This document shows positions 1 to 8,223 of a stretch of 61,856 bases of DNA, piece by piece. Numbering within the stretch: position 1 is the stretch's first letter; every line of letters starts with the position of its first letter. The notes below the pieces were generated by a model. That model ran no database searches. It was not told the DNA's origin and saw only the letters and a list, made by a program, of their open reading frames with translations. Position numbers and translations under genes: made by a program. Where the stretch lies: NCBI GenBank assembly GCA_037447295.1, contig JBBIGZ010000010.1:1-61856 (forward strand). The letters are read 5' to 3'. This DNA is from 630D-37 sp037447295. GTDB lineage: Bacteria; Chloroflexota; Anaerolineae; Anaerolineales; Villigracilaceae.

Positions 1-146
1 GTGTGGAGATGGTGATGCCCGGGGATAACGTGAACCTGGAAGTGGAGTTGATTGTGCCGGTGGCGCTGGAGCAAGGCTCGAAGTTTGCCATTCGCGAAGG
101 CGGTCTGACCGTCGGCGCCGGCGTGATTACGAAGATTCTAGAGTAG
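1..146 (+). CDS. tuf: Elongation factor Tu, C-terminal fragment (5' part outside window)
   Basis: The frame opens at the window edge and encodes the last 47 residues of EF-Tu before a TAG at 144-146. The fragment has the typical domain 3 ending: MPGDN, then a short strand, then the FAIREGG and TVGAGV motifs, then a short tail. EF-Tu is the GTPase that delivers aminoacyl-tRNA to the ribosome. Only 7 nt separate it from rpsJ, so the upstream str operon probably runs directly into the S10 operon. GTP-binding domains 1 and 2 lie outside the window. Confidence 0.96.
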   Translation, partial: VEMVMPGDNVNLEVELIVPVALEQGSKFAIREGGLTVGAGVITKILE

Positions 147-153
147 GCGACCT

Positions 154-462
154 ATGACCAAGCAACGCATTCGCATCCGCCTGAAGGCATATGATCATCG
201 TATCCTCGATCAGTCCGCTCGACGCATCGTCGAGACGGCAGAGCGCTCTGGTGCGCGTGTGGTAGGGCCTGTACCCTTGCCAACAAACGTAGAACGGTTT
301 ACAATTCGGCGCTCGACTTTCATCGATAAGGATTCACACGAGCACTTTGAAATTCGCACCCACAACCGGCTGATCGATGTTCTCGATCCGGATTCCAAGA
401 CGATTGACATGCTCATGCGTCTGAATCTGCCGGCGGGTGTGGATATCGAGATCAAAATCTAG
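154..462 (+). CDS. rpsJ: 30S ribosomal protein S10
   Basis: This 102-residue protein has the normal length and layout of S10, starting IRIRLKAYDH and carrying the conserved RRSTFIDKDSHEHFEIRTHNR loop region around residues 48-68. S10 sits in the head of the 30S subunit; in bacteria it is also NusE, a partner of NusB in transcription antitermination. The gene follows tuf closely and is followed by an unusually long 155-nt gap before rplC. Confidence 0.98.
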   Translation: MTKQRIRIRLKAYDHRILDQSARRIVETAERSGARVVGPVPLPTNVERFTIRRSTFIDKDSHEHFEIRTHNRLIDVLDPDSKTIDMLMRLNLPAGVDIEIKI

Positions 463-617
463 GTTTGTCTTTTCAACACAGGGCAAGAACGGCCCGTGTC
501 TGTGACGGAGAGAGCGTCTCAGCCGGCTGCTTGACTGCCCTGTGCGGAGATGATGCAACCGAAGCCCCGGTTGACAGTCTCCAAAAATTGTAATCTTTTG
601 AAGAAGGAGAAAACAGA
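463..617 (+). promoter_or_regulatory. Structured rpsJ-rplC intergenic region, candidate r-protein leader
   Basis: This 155-nt gap is far longer than the other gaps of the supercluster. Read as RNA it can form a perfect 9-bp stem (477-485 with 536-544) enclosing a 4-bp stem (490-493 with 522-525) and a small hairpin (510-513 with 517-520). A second domain has 546-550 pairing with 578-582 around a hairpin 556-561/568-573. An unpaired stretch with the Shine-Dalgarno AAGGAG follows just before rplC. In E. coli the S10 leader, bound by L4, lies before rpsJ. This element is just before rplC-rplD, so a displaced L3 or L4 autoregulatory site is possible. That role is inferred. I saw no clear terminator T-tract. 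Confidence 0.5.
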
Positions 618-1247
618 ATGCTCAAAGGGCTGATTGGCAAGAAGATCGGCATGACCCAGATCTTCGATGAGCGTGGTGTGGCTGTACCCGTCACGCTGAT
701 CGAGGCTGGGCCATGCTACGTAACCCAGGTTCGTCGGCCGGAGAAAGATGGTTACTCCGCTGTGCAACTTGGGTTTGCTGAGGTTAACCCCAAGCGCCTA
801 ACTTCCGGCGAATTGGGGCACTTGAAGGCCGCCAACCTGCCTCCCTTGCGTTACCTGCGCGAATTCCGCGTCAAGGAGCCGCAAGTTTCGGTCGGCGATA
901 AGGTGACCGTGGATGTCTTCTCCGTCGGTGAACGCGTAGACGTCGTGGGCACCAGCAAGGGCAAAGGGTTCCAAGGCGGCGTGAAGCGGCATCATTTTGC
1001 AGGTGGTCCGAAAACCCATGGCCAATCGGATCGCTGGCGCGCACCCGGTTCTAACTCCTCCAACACCGATCCCGGACGTGTTTACAAAGGTTCGCGCCGT
1101 TCCGGCCACATGGGCGCGGAGCGCGTAACCGTACAGAACCTGAAGGTCGTGTTGGTGGACCCGGAGCGTAATCTGATCGGTGTGCGCGGTGCTGTGCCGG
1201 GGCCCAAAGGTGGCCTGATCCTGATCAAAGAGGCGCGCAAGCAATAG
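618..1247 (+). CDS. rplC: 50S ribosomal protein L3
   Basis: The 209-residue product starts MLKGLIGKKIGMTQIF and carries the L3 signature around residues 120-150 (KGFQGGVKRHHF, GGPKTHGQSD, then the RAPGS loop that reaches the peptidyl transferase centre). L3 binds 23S rRNA early in 50S assembly. An AAGGAG ribosome binding site lies about 9 nt before the ATG. It is the first gene after the structured gap, so translation of the rest of the operon may be controlled from there. Confidence 0.98.
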   Translation: MLKGLIGKKIGMTQIFDERGVAVPVTLIEAGPCYVTQVRRPEKDGYSAVQLGFAEVNPKRLTSGELGHLKAANLPPLRYLREFRVKEPQVSVGDKVTVDVFSVGERVDVVGTSKGKGFQGGVKRHHFAGGPKTHGQSDRWRAPGSNSSNTDPGRVYKGSRRSGHMGAERVTVQNLKVVLVDPERNLIGVRGAVPGPKGGLILIKEARKQ

Positions 1248-1266
1248 CGCCAGGAGTGCACGAGCG

Positions 1267-1896
1267 ATGATTGTGGATGTTCTTAACCTACAAGGAAATG
1301 TTGTGCGTCAGGTGGAGTTGCCGGCGGCGATCTTTGAAGCGCCGATCCGTGTGGACCTGATGCATCAGGCTTATGTGCGCCAGATGGCGAATGCTCACCT
1401 GGGGACGCATGATACCAAAACGCGGGCCGAGGTCTCTGGCGGTGGTCGGAAGCCGTGGCGTCAGAAAGGGACGGGGCGCGCCCGCCAGGGTTCGATTCGT
1501 GCTCCGCAATGGGTAGGTGGTGGCAAAGTGCACACGCCGCACCCACGTAGCTACGAGCAGCGTATGCCCAAGAAAATGCGTCGAGCCGCCTTGCGTTCTG
1601 CACTTTCGGCCAAAGCGGCTGAATCGGGGATTGTGCTCGTTGAGCATCTGAACCTGAGCGAACCCAAGACGCGCTTGATGGCCGAGGCGCTGCGAAACCT
1701 GGTCGGCGATGCCAGCGCTTTGATCCTCATGCCGCAAAAAGATGCCACTTATGAGATGGTCATGCGCGCGGCCAACAACCTGCCGGATACCAAAGTGCTG
1801 CTGGCCTCCTATCTCAACATCCGCGACCTCCTTGGCTTTGAGAAAGTGCTCATGCCTCTGCAGACGCTGGATGTTCTGACGGCTCATTTGGGATGA
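1267..1896 (+). CDS. rplD: 50S ribosomal protein L4
   Basis: This 209-residue L4 has the long internal loop rich in Gly and Arg (RAEVSGGGRKPWRQKGTGRA, residues 53-72) that lines the peptide exit tunnel, and the usual alpha/beta C-terminal half. In many bacteria L4 represses its own operon by binding the mRNA leader, which makes the structured gap before rplC of interest. The gene starts 19 nt after rplC behind a purine-rich site (AGGAG). Confidence 0.98.
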   Translation: MIVDVLNLQGNVVRQVELPAAIFEAPIRVDLMHQAYVRQMANAHLGTHDTKTRAEVSGGGRKPWRQKGTGRARQGSIRAPQWVGGGKVHTPHPRSYEQRMPKKMRRAALRSALSAKAAESGIVLVEHLNLSEPKTRLMAEALRNLVGDASALILMPQKDATYEMVMRAANNLPDTKVLLASYLNIRDLLGFEKVLMPLQTLDVLTAHLG

Positions 1897-1906
1897 GAGG
1901 TGAGGT

Positions 1907-2206
1907 ATGACGACGATTTATGAAGTCTTGCGCCGCCCGCTGGTGACGGAGAAGACCAATTACCAAAAAGGCAGATTGAACCAGTACGTCTTTGAAGTCA
2001 GCGAGGATGCCACCCGTACGCTGGTGAAGGACGCGGTCGAGACGCTGTTTGATGTAGATGTGGTGAAGGTGAACATCATCAACGTGCCTGCGAAACGCAG
2101 CCGCCGCGCGCGCAGCCGCCGTGTTCTTGTCCGCCGCCCGGGTTATAAGAAGGCCATCGTCACGCTGGCGGAAGGTCAAACCCTGGAGTTCATGGAAGGG
2201 GTGTAG
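1907..2206 (+). CDS. rplW: 50S ribosomal protein L23
   Basis: This 99-residue L23 has the typical N-terminus (YEVLRRPLVTEKT) and the basic extended loop around residues 62-76 (AKRSRRARSRR). L23 lies at the tunnel exit, where it docks trigger factor and SRP. It follows rplD by 10 nt and its stop is one base from the rplB start. Confidence 0.97.
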   Translation: MTTIYEVLRRPLVTEKTNYQKGRLNQYVFEVSEDATRTLVKDAVETLFDVDVVKVNIINVPAKRSRRARSRRVLVRRPGYKKAIVTLAEGQTLEFMEGV

Positions 2207-2207
2207 A

Positions 2208-3041
2208 ATGGCTGTTAAGAAATATAAACCCGTTACGCCCGGTCAGCGCGGTATGACCGGCTACACTTTTGAAGAAATTACCAAGACGGAGCCGGAACGT
2301 TCTTTGATCATTCCGTTGCGCAAGAGCGGCGGCCGCAACGTTTATGGACGCGTGACCGTACGCCACCGTGGCGGTGGTCATCGTCGCCACCTGCGCATTG
2401 TGGATTTCAAGCGCGATAAGCATGGTGTTCCGGCACGTGTGGCGGCCATCGAATACGATCCTAACCGCACGGCCCGCCTGGCTTTGCTACATTATGCGGA
2501 TGGTGAAAAGCGGTATATCATCGCTCCGCTGGAACTGAAGGTTGGCGATACCGTCGTTTCTGGGCCAAATGCGGAGATCCGCCCCGGCAATGCCATGCCG
2601 ATTGCCAATATTCCGGTGGGTACGATGGTTCACAACATCGAACTCTATCCCGGACGTGGCGGGCGGCTGGTGCGTGCCGCAGGCGGCGCTGCGCAATTGC
2701 TGGCTAAAGAAGGCGATTACGCTCAGGTGCGTCTGCCTTCGGGCGAGGTGCGCTTGATTCACCAATCCTGCTATGCCACGATCGGCGTTGTCGGCAATCT
2801 GGATCACGGCAACATCAAACTCGGCAAGGCCGGTCGCAAGCGACATCTGGGCATTCGCCCAACGGTGCGCGGCTCGGCCATGACCCCGCGCGATCACCCG
2901 CATGGCGGTGGTGAGGGTCGCCAGCCGATCGGTAAACCCGGTCCGCGTACCCCATGGGGCAAGCCCGCATTGGGATACAAGACCCGCCGTAACAAGAAAA
3001 CCAGCAAGTACATTGTACGTCGGCGTAGCAAAACCGGCTGA
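2208..3041 (+). CDS. rplB: 50S ribosomal protein L2
   Basis: The start is placed at the ATG at 2208, giving 277 residues and the normal N-terminus MAVKKYKPVTPGQR. An in-frame upstream extension would run into rplW and is not supported. The C-terminal signature TPRDHPHGGGEGR holds the conserved His near the peptidyl transferase centre. The tail is basic (KTSKYIVRRRSK). The start follows the rplW stop almost directly, suggesting translational coupling. Confidence 0.98.
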   Translation: MAVKKYKPVTPGQRGMTGYTFEEITKTEPERSLIIPLRKSGGRNVYGRVTVRHRGGGHRRHLRIVDFKRDKHGVPARVAAIEYDPNRTARLALLHYADGEKRYIIAPLELKVGDTVVSGPNAEIRPGNAMPIANIPVGTMVHNIELYPGRGGRLVRAAGGAAQLLAKEGDYAQVRLPSGEVRLIHQSCYATIGVVGNLDHGNIKLGKAGRKRHLGIRPTVRGSAMTPRDHPHGGGEGRQPIGKPGPRTPWGKPALGYKTRRNKKTSKYIVRRRSKTG

Positions 3042-3062
3042 TAACGGAGGAAGCAGGAAGAT

Positions 3063-3332
3063 ATGTCTCGTTCATTGAAAAAAGGCCCATTTGTCGATCC
3101 GAAGCTCCTCAAACGCATCCGCGAGATGAATTTGAGGGGCGAAAAGAAAGTTATCCGCACCTGGAGCCGGGCCAGTGTGATCTATCCCGAAATGATCGGC
3201 CACACCATCGCCGTCCATGATGGCCGTCGCCATGTTCCGATTTACATCACCGAGAACATGGTGGGGCATCGCTTGGGCGAATTTGCCCCTACCCGCACTT
3301 TCCGTGGGCATGTGGCCGAGAAGAAGGCGTAG
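3063..3332 (+). CDS. rpsS: 30S ribosomal protein S19
   Basis: The 89-residue product begins MSRSLKKGPFVD and has the conserved TWSRAS and IGHTIAVHDGR motifs, then GHRLGEFAPTRTF. It is full length for S19, which pairs with S13 in the 30S head. A GGAGGAAG site precedes the ATG. Confidence 0.98.
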   Translation: MSRSLKKGPFVDPKLLKRIREMNLRGEKKVIRTWSRASVIYPEMIGHTIAVHDGRRHVPIYITENMVGHRLGEFAPTRTFRGHVAEKKA

Positions 3333-3343
3333 GAGAGTGTCTT

Positions 3344-3682
3344 ATGGATGTCCGTGCTCGATTAAGTTACTTGCCGATCTCGGCGCAGAAAGTGCGCTTG
3401 GTGGTAGACCTGGTGCGTGGGAAAGATGCCAACGAGGCGCTGGAAATCTTGCGCCTGACCAACAAGCGGGCAGCGCGCCCATTGTATAAGTTGCTGGCCT
3501 CGGCAGTGGCAAATGCTGAAGAGACCTTTGGTTTGAGCCGCGATGATCTCTATGTCGCCAGCATCTTTGCCGATGAAGGCCCAACCCGCAAGTGGCGTCG
3601 TTTTGGAGCGCGGGGGCGATTCAAGCCCATCCTGCGCCGTACCTCTCATGTGACCGTCATTCTGCGCGAACGCGAAGCCTAG
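3344..3682 (+). CDS. rplV: 50S ribosomal protein L22
   Basis: This 112-residue L22 starts with the usual YLPISAQKVRLVVDLVRG helix region and carries the extended beta-hairpin and C-terminal motif RRFGARGRF...RTSHVTVIL that lines the exit tunnel. Length and order match the standard S10 operon (rpsS-rplV-rpsC). Confidence 0.97.
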   Translation: MDVRARLSYLPISAQKVRLVVDLVRGKDANEALEILRLTNKRAARPLYKLLASAVANAEETFGLSRDDLYVASIFADEGPTRKWRRFGARGRFKPILRRTSHVTVILREREA

Positions 3683-3704
3683 CCGAAAGGACGAAGGAGA
3701 AATT

Positions 3705-4454
3705 ATGGGACGTAAAGTTCACCCGATTGGTATGCGCCTGGGCATTCACGAGACCTGGCAAGGCCGTTGGTTTGCAGAAGGCGCTCAATATCGCGAACAA
3801 TTGCAACAGGATTTTGCCATCCGCAGTCTCTTCTTTGGTACCACATCCAAAGGAGGGGCGGCGGCAGATCTGAAGGTGCTTCAGCATCGTCAGGAACTGC
3901 CGGAGGCCGTGCGTGATGGCAAGGCAGGCATCGCGCGCGTAGAAATCGAACGGTATCCCGGCAAGGTGCATGTGATTCTGCACACGGCAAAACCCGGCGT
4001 GCTCATCGGGCGCAAAGGGGAAGGCATCAAGAAGATCCGCCAGGCGTTGGAATCCCTCGTCGGGAAGAAGGTGGACCTGGAGGTCAAAGAAGTGCAAAAG
4101 CCGGACCTGGAAGCGCTCCTGGTGGCACAAAATATTGCCGACCAATTGGAGCGTCGCATTGCCTATCGCCGCGCTATGAAGCGCGCCATTCAACAGGCTA
4201 TGCGTGAAGGCGCCCAGGGGATCAAGATCGAGGTGGCCGGTCGCTTGGCCGGCGCCGAAATGGCGCGCACCGTCTGGTTGCGCGAGGGCCGCGTTCCGCT
4301 GCAGACCCTGCGCTCCAAGATCGATTATGCCCGTGCCGAAGCGCATACCACCTATGGTCAGATCGGCATCAAGGTCTGGATTTATAAAGGCGAAGTGCTT
4401 CCGGAAGCAGAGGAAAAGACCGAAGCGACCGATGGCGTATATGTTACCGAGTGA
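3705..4454 (+). CDS. rpsC: 30S ribosomal protein S3
   Basis: This 249-residue S3 starts MGRKVHPIGMRLGI. Its type II KH domain contains VLIGRKGEGIKKIR around residues 99-112, and the C-terminal domain carries EGRVPLQTLRSKIDYA. S3 forms the mRNA entry site with S4 and S5. A short acidic tail (EAEEKTEATDG) ends the protein. Confidence 0.98.
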   Translation: MGRKVHPIGMRLGIHETWQGRWFAEGAQYREQLQQDFAIRSLFFGTTSKGGAAADLKVLQHRQELPEAVRDGKAGIARVEIERYPGKVHVILHTAKPGVLIGRKGEGIKKIRQALESLVGKKVDLEVKEVQKPDLEALLVAQNIADQLERRIAYRRAMKRAIQQAMREGAQGIKIEVAGRLAGAEMARTVWLREGRVPLQTLRSKIDYARAEAHTTYGQIGIKVWIYKGEVLPEAEEKTEATDGVYVTE

Positions 4455-4466
4455 GCGAGGTGTGCT

Positions 4467-4892
4467 ATGTTAATGCCGAAACGTGTCAAATGGCGCAAGC
4501 AAATGCGCGGTCGCATGAAAGGCAAGGCTTTACGCGGCGCCGAGATCTCCTTTGGCGAATACGGGCTACAAGCGTTGGAGCCGGGGTGGGTCACCGCGCG
4601 TCAGATTGAGGCCGCTCGCCGGGCGATCGTCCGTGAAATGAAGCGACGTGGCAAGATCTGGGTGCGCATCTTCCCCGATAAGCCCTACACGCGCAAACCA
4701 CCGGAAACCCGCATGGGGAACGGGAAAGGCAATGTCGAATACTACGTGGCGGTGGTTAAGCCCGGGCGGATTATGTTCGAGATCGCCGGTTTGCCGGAAG
4801 ATGTTGCGATGCGCGCATTGCAGCTGGCGCAATACAAGTTTTCTATTAAGACACGCATTGTGACTCGTCATGAAATGGGAGAACAGGCATGA
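4467..4892 (+). CDS. rplP: 50S ribosomal protein L16
   Basis: This 141-residue L16 starts MLMPKRVKWRKQMRGR, the family norm, so the ATG at 4467 is preferred to the internal ATG at 4473. It contains the conserved RMGNGKGNVEYYVAVVKPG stretch around residue 82. L16 helps place the aminoacyl end of A-site tRNA. Its stop overlaps the start of rpmC (ATGA-type junction). Confidence 0.98.
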   Translation: MLMPKRVKWRKQMRGRMKGKALRGAEISFGEYGLQALEPGWVTARQIEAARRAIVREMKRRGKIWVRIFPDKPYTRKPPETRMGNGKGNVEYYVAVVKPGRIMFEIAGLPEDVAMRALQLAQYKFSIKTRIVTRHEMGEQA

Positions 4893-5098
4893 AACCGGAA
4901 GAGATTCGTAAGTTGAGCGTTGAAGAGATTCGGGCAAAACTGGCAGATACGCGCGAAGAGCTGATGAAATTGCGCTTCCAGCATACGCTGGGGCAGCTGA
5001 CCGATACCAGCCGTTTGCGCCTCCTGCGCCGGGATATTGCCCGCCTGGAAACCATTTTGCGCGAGAAACTGCGTGCCGAAGGCAAGGTGTCGTTATGA
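4889..5098 (+). CDS. rpmC: 50S ribosomal protein L29
   Basis: This small 69-residue helical protein has the L29 pattern: an N-terminal helix with LSVEEIRAKL, a turn, and LMKLRFQHTLGQL, then a basic second helix. It overlaps rplP by 4 nt and rpsQ by 4 nt, so the three are probably translationally coupled. L29 lies next to L23 at the tunnel exit. Confidence 0.96.
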   Translation: MKPEEIRKLSVEEIRAKLADTREELMKLRFQHTLGQLTDTSRLRLLRRDIARLETILREKLRAEGKVSL

Positions 5099-5388
5099 AC
5101 AATCGTCGTCGTTTGATCGGAGTCGTTGCCAGTAACAAGATGATGAAAACCGTGGTCGTGGAGATCACGCGTACCCTCCGCCATCCTTTGTACAAGAAGG
5201 TGATCCATCGCACCAAGCGTGTGATGGCCCACGATGAACTGGGATGCCAGGTGGGAGATCAGGTGCGGATCGTCGAATCGCGCCCCCTTTCCCGCCACAA
5301 GCGTTGGGTGGTGGAGGCGATCCTCAAGCGCGAAGAGCGCACGGTTGAGGTGGCGGACGAAGCGACCGAGGAAGGAGCGATGGTATGA
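5095..5388 (+). CDS. rpsQ: 30S ribosomal protein S17
   Basis: The 97-residue protein has the OB-fold signature of S17 (LIGVVASNKMMKTVVVEI, then HPLYKKVIHRTKR and HDELGCQVGD). An acidic tail after the core (EVADEATEEGA) makes it about 12 residues longer than E. coli S17. It overlaps rpmC and rplN by 4 nt each. Confidence 0.97.
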   Translation: MNNRRRLIGVVASNKMMKTVVVEITRTLRHPLYKKVIHRTKRVMAHDELGCQVGDQVRIVESRPLSRHKRWVVEAILKREERTVEVADEATEEGAMV

Positions 5389-5756
5389 TTCAGCAGGAAT
5401 CTCGCCTCAAAGTTGCCGATAACACCGGCGCCCGCGAGTTGCTGGTGATCCATATCATGGGCGGCTCGAAGCGCAAATATGGTTACGTGGGCGATGTGGT
5501 CGTCGCCACCGTGAAATCTGCCTCGCCTCAAGGCGCGGTGAAAAAGAGCGAAATCGTGCGCGCCGTCATCGTGCGTTGCGCGAAAGAATGGCGTCGCGAT
5601 GATGGCTCTTATATTCGCTTCGATGATAATGCCGCGGTCATTCTGGATAACGATGGGGTCAACCCCAAGGGAACGCGTATCTTTGGGCCTGTGGCGCGCG
5701 AATTGCGCGAGAAGGGCTTTACCAAGATCGTCTCCCTGGCCCCGGAAGTACTCTAA
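5385..5756 (+). CDS. rplN: 50S ribosomal protein L14
   Basis: The 123-residue product starts MIQQESRLKVADNTGAREL and contains the L14 motif GDVVVATVKSA, then the RFDDNAAVILDNDG and GTRIFGPVARELR segments. L14 makes an intersubunit bridge to 16S helix 44. The start is within the last codons of rpsQ (ATGA overlap). Confidence 0.98.
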   Translation: MIQQESRLKVADNTGARELLVIHIMGGSKRKYGYVGDVVVATVKSASPQGAVKKSEIVRAVIVRCAKEWRRDDGSYIRFDDNAAVILDNDGVNPKGTRIFGPVARELREKGFTKIVSLAPEVL

Positions 5757-5773
5757 GGTAGTTGGAGTGCGCC

Positions 5774-6106
5774 ATGAAGTTCAAAATTCGTAAAGGTGAT
5801 ACCGTAGAAGTGATCAGCGGTCGTCAGGAAGATAAGGGCAAACGCGGTGAGGTGATCCGCGTCTTGACCGATGAGGCGCGCGTCGTGGTGCAGGGCGTCA
5901 ACCTGCGCATCAAGCATCAGCGTGCTGTGCAAACCCAAAGCGGCCGTCAGATCAACCCTGGGCGCATTCAGTTCGAGTCCCCAATTCACATTTCGAATGT
6001 GATGTTGGTGTGCCCGAAGTGCGGTAAAGCGACGCGCGTTCGGATCGAACGTGATGAGAGCGGGCCGCATCGTGTTTGCAAGAAATGCCAGGCAATGATT
6101 GACTAA
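5774..6106 (+). CDS. rplX: 50S ribosomal protein L24 with C-terminal zinc ribbon
   Basis: The ATG at 5774 gives 110 residues starting MKFKIRKGDTVEVISG, the family N-terminus. A TTG 12 nt upstream is in frame but lacks support. A KOW motif (residues 1-35) is followed by the rRNA-binding region and a C-terminal CPKC...CKKC pair (about residues 78-105), which should bind one zinc. This form is common outside proteobacteria. L24 starts 50S assembly at the 5' end of 23S rRNA. Confidence 0.96.
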   Translation: MKFKIRKGDTVEVISGRQEDKGKRGEVIRVLTDEARVVVQGVNLRIKHQRAVQTQSGRQINPGRIQFESPIHISNVMLVCPKCGKATRVRIERDESGPHRVCKKCQAMID

Positions 6107-6123
6107 CCGTTGGAGTCAGGAAT

Positions 6124-6669
6124 ATGAATCGCTTGCAAGAACGTTATCGTCAGGAAGTAGTGCCGGCTATGATGCGTACGTTTCAGTATCGGAACGTGAT
6201 GCAGGTGCCGCGCATTCAAAAGGTGGTGGTCAATATCGGCCTGGGCGAGGCATTGGATAATCCAAAAGCGCTGGAGGCGGCTTCCGCCGACCTCATGGCT
6301 ATCACCGGTCAGAAACCGGTGCTTGCCAAAGCCCGTCGTAGCATCGCCGCTTTCAAACTGCGCGAAGGGCGTCTGATCGGCGCCAAGGTAACGCTACGCG
6401 GAGAGCGCATGTGGAGTTTTCTCGATCGCCTGATGAACATCGCCCTGCCACGTGTTCGCGATTTCCGAGGCGTTTCTCCCCATGCCTTTGATGGGCGCGG
6501 GAACTACACCCTCGGCATTCGGGAGCAACTGATCTTCCCGGAAATCGAATACGATAAGATTGATAAGGTGCGCGGTATGGAGGTTACCATTGTCACCACG
6601 GCTAAGACCGATGAGGAAGCGCGCACATTGCTAAAACTTTTAGGAATGCCTTTCAGGAAGGAGTCGTAA
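6124..6669 (+). CDS. rplE: 50S ribosomal protein L5
   Basis: This 181-residue L5 contains the conserved VVVNIGLGEA motif near residue 37, then GQKPVLAKARRSIAAFKLREG. The C-terminal NYTLGIREQLIFPEI and the final ALLKLLGMPF-like helix are intact. L5 binds 5S rRNA with L18 and touches P-site tRNA. Only 3 nt separate it from rpsZ. Confidence 0.98.
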   Translation: MNRLQERYRQEVVPAMMRTFQYRNVMQVPRIQKVVVNIGLGEALDNPKALEAASADLMAITGQKPVLAKARRSIAAFKLREGRLIGAKVTLRGERMWSFLDRLMNIALPRVRDFRGVSPHAFDGRGNYTLGIREQLIFPEIEYDKIDKVRGMEVTIVTTAKTDEEARTLLKLLGMPFRKES

Positions 6670-6672
6670 CTC

Positions 6673-6855
6673 ATGGCACAGAAATGCATGCAATTCCGTG
6701 AACTGCGACGTCGCCATCCGACGATGGTGCGCAATCGCTGCCAGCGATGTGGGCGGCCGCGCGGCTATATGCGCCGTTTCGGATTGTGCCGCATCTGTTT
6801 CCGTGAGCTGGCCCTGGAAGGCAAAATCCCCGGCGTTATTAAAGCGTCTTGGTAG
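6673..6855 (+). CDS. rpsZ: 30S ribosomal protein S14, zinc-binding type Z
   Basis: This 60-residue S14 is the short type Z form with a zinc ribbon: RCQRCGRP and LCRICFREL provide the two Cys pairs. It ends with the usual GKIPGVIKASW. The N-terminus (MAQKCMQFRELRRRHP) diverges from common sequences. It sits between rplE and rpsH, as in most spc operons. Confidence 0.97.
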   Translation: MAQKCMQFRELRRRHPTMVRNRCQRCGRPRGYMRRFGLCRICFRELALEGKIPGVIKASW

Positions 6856-6870
6856 CCGGAGGAGGGAACG

Positions 6871-7284
6871 ATGAGTGTAAACGATCCGATCGGTGATATG
6901 TTAACCCGTATTCGTAATGCCGTGATCGCCGGGCAAAACATTGTGGCCTTGCCCAGTTCCAAGATCAAGGTAGAGATTGCCCGCATTATGAAAGAAGAGG
7001 GCTATCTGGACCATTACGAGGTGGTAGATGGAGATGCGCCGGGCAAGAAGGTCCTGCGCTTGAAGATCAAATACGTGGGTGAGCGCCGTTCCCGTCGCCC
7101 GGTGATTAGCGGTCTGGTGCGTGTAAGCAAGCCCGGACGGCGGATCTACGTTAAGAAGAGCGAGATTCCCTGGGTGCTTTCCGGCCTAGGTATCGCCATC
7201 CTTTCCACGCCGAAAGGCGTGATGACCGGTACTCGTGCCCGTCAATTGGGCGTGGGTGGCGAGTTGTTGTGCAAAATCTGGTAA
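6871..7284 (+). CDS. rpsH: 30S ribosomal protein S8
   Basis: The 137-residue product starts with DPIGDMLTRIRNA and ends with the S8 signature (GIAILSTPKGVMTGTRAR, then GGELLCKIW). S8 binds the central domain of 16S rRNA; in E. coli it also represses the spc operon by binding near rplE. No matching operator was identified here by eye. Confidence 0.98.
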   Translation: MSVNDPIGDMLTRIRNAVIAGQNIVALPSSKIKVEIARIMKEEGYLDHYEVVDGDAPGKKVLRLKIKYVGERRSRRPVISGLVRVSKPGRRIYVKKSEIPWVLSGLGIAILSTPKGVMTGTRARQLGVGGELLCKIW

Positions 7285-7298
7285 GCAGGAGGTGAAAG

Positions 7299-7841
7299 GT
7301 GTCTCGTATTGGTCGCTTACCGGTGACTCTTCCGAGTGGTGTAGAGGTCAACATCCAGGGTTCCTTCGTGCGCGTGAAAGGCCCGAAGGGTGAATTGCAG
7401 TGTACCTTCTCCCCACGCATCAAAATTGCCCTGGAAGATGGGCAGATTGTGGTCACCCGTCACACGGATGCACCGGATGACAAAGCTTTACACGGTACCA
7501 CGCGCGCCGTCTTGGCCAATATGGTGCAAGGGGTGAGTACCGGATTTGAAAAGAAATTGCAAATCGAGGGTGTGGGGTATCGTGCCGAGTTGGAAGGTAA
7601 GACCCTGGTGCTGTACGTAGGTTATTCCCATCCGGTCCGCATCGAGCCGCCGGCGGGGATCACGTTTGCCGTTGAGAAAAACGAAATTGCCGTACGTGGC
7701 ATCGATAAAGAACTCGTTGGCCAGGTGGCGGCGGATATTCGGAGCGTACGTCCTCCGGAGCCCTATCACGGCAAGGGGATTCGCTATGCCGATGAAAAGA
7801 TCCGTCGCAAGGCCGGCAAGTCCGGTAAAGGAGGCAAGTAG
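7299..7841 (+). CDS. rplF: 50S ribosomal protein L6
   Basis: The frame begins with GTG at 7299 behind an AGGAGGTG site and gives MSRIGRLPVTLPSGV, the normal L6 start. The 180 residues hold two related domains and the C-terminal signature RSVRPPEPYHGKGIRYADE. L6 lies near the sarcin-ricin loop and the factor-binding site. Confidence 0.98.
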   Translation: MSRIGRLPVTLPSGVEVNIQGSFVRVKGPKGELQCTFSPRIKIALEDGQIVVTRHTDAPDDKALHGTTRAVLANMVQGVSTGFEKKLQIEGVGYRAELEGKTLVLYVGYSHPVRIEPPAGITFAVEKNEIAVRGIDKELVGQVAADIRSVRPPEPYHGKGIRYADEKIRRKAGKSGKGGK

Positions 7842-7843
7842 TT

Positions 7844-8209
7844 ATGGCGCAGAAAACCCGTGCAGAGACCCGTCAGCGGCGACACCTGCGCATTCGCAAG
7901 CGTGTTTTTGGCACTCCCGAACGTCCGCGTTTGAGCGTTTTCCGCAGCCTTTCGGAGATTTACGCTCAAATTATTGACGATGTCGAGGGGCATACGCTGG
8001 TCTCTGCTTCAACCATCGATCGCGAATTGCGCGAAAAAGTCAAGGGCCTGAAAAAGAGCGAACAGGCGCGCCTTGTCGGCAAGGCGCTTGCGGAGCGCGC
8101 GCTCAGCCGTGGTATTCGAGAAGTCGTCTTTGATCGCGGTGGCTTTCGCTATATCGGCCGTGTGCAGGCTTTGGCCGAAGGTGCCCGTGAAGGTGGCTTA
8201 AAGTTCTAG
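7844..8209 (+). CDS. rplR: 50S ribosomal protein L18
   Basis: The 121-residue protein has the basic N-terminus (RRHLRIRKRVFGTPERPRL) and the core typical of L18 (SVFRSLSEIYAQIIDD, VGKALAERAL, FDRGGFRYIGRV). It carries 5S rRNA into the central protuberance together with L5. It starts 2 nt after rplF. Confidence 0.97.
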   Translation: MAQKTRAETRQRRHLRIRKRVFGTPERPRLSVFRSLSEIYAQIIDDVEGHTLVSASTIDRELREKVKGLKKSEQARLVGKALAERALSRGIREVVFDRGGFRYIGRVQALAEGAREGGLKF

Positions 8210-8223
8210 GCCTGGAGAAGGAT

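Noticed and set aside
2121..2207. Longer N-terminus for rplB
   Set aside because: It would overlap rplW in another frame; the ATG at 2208 gives the conserved L2 start.
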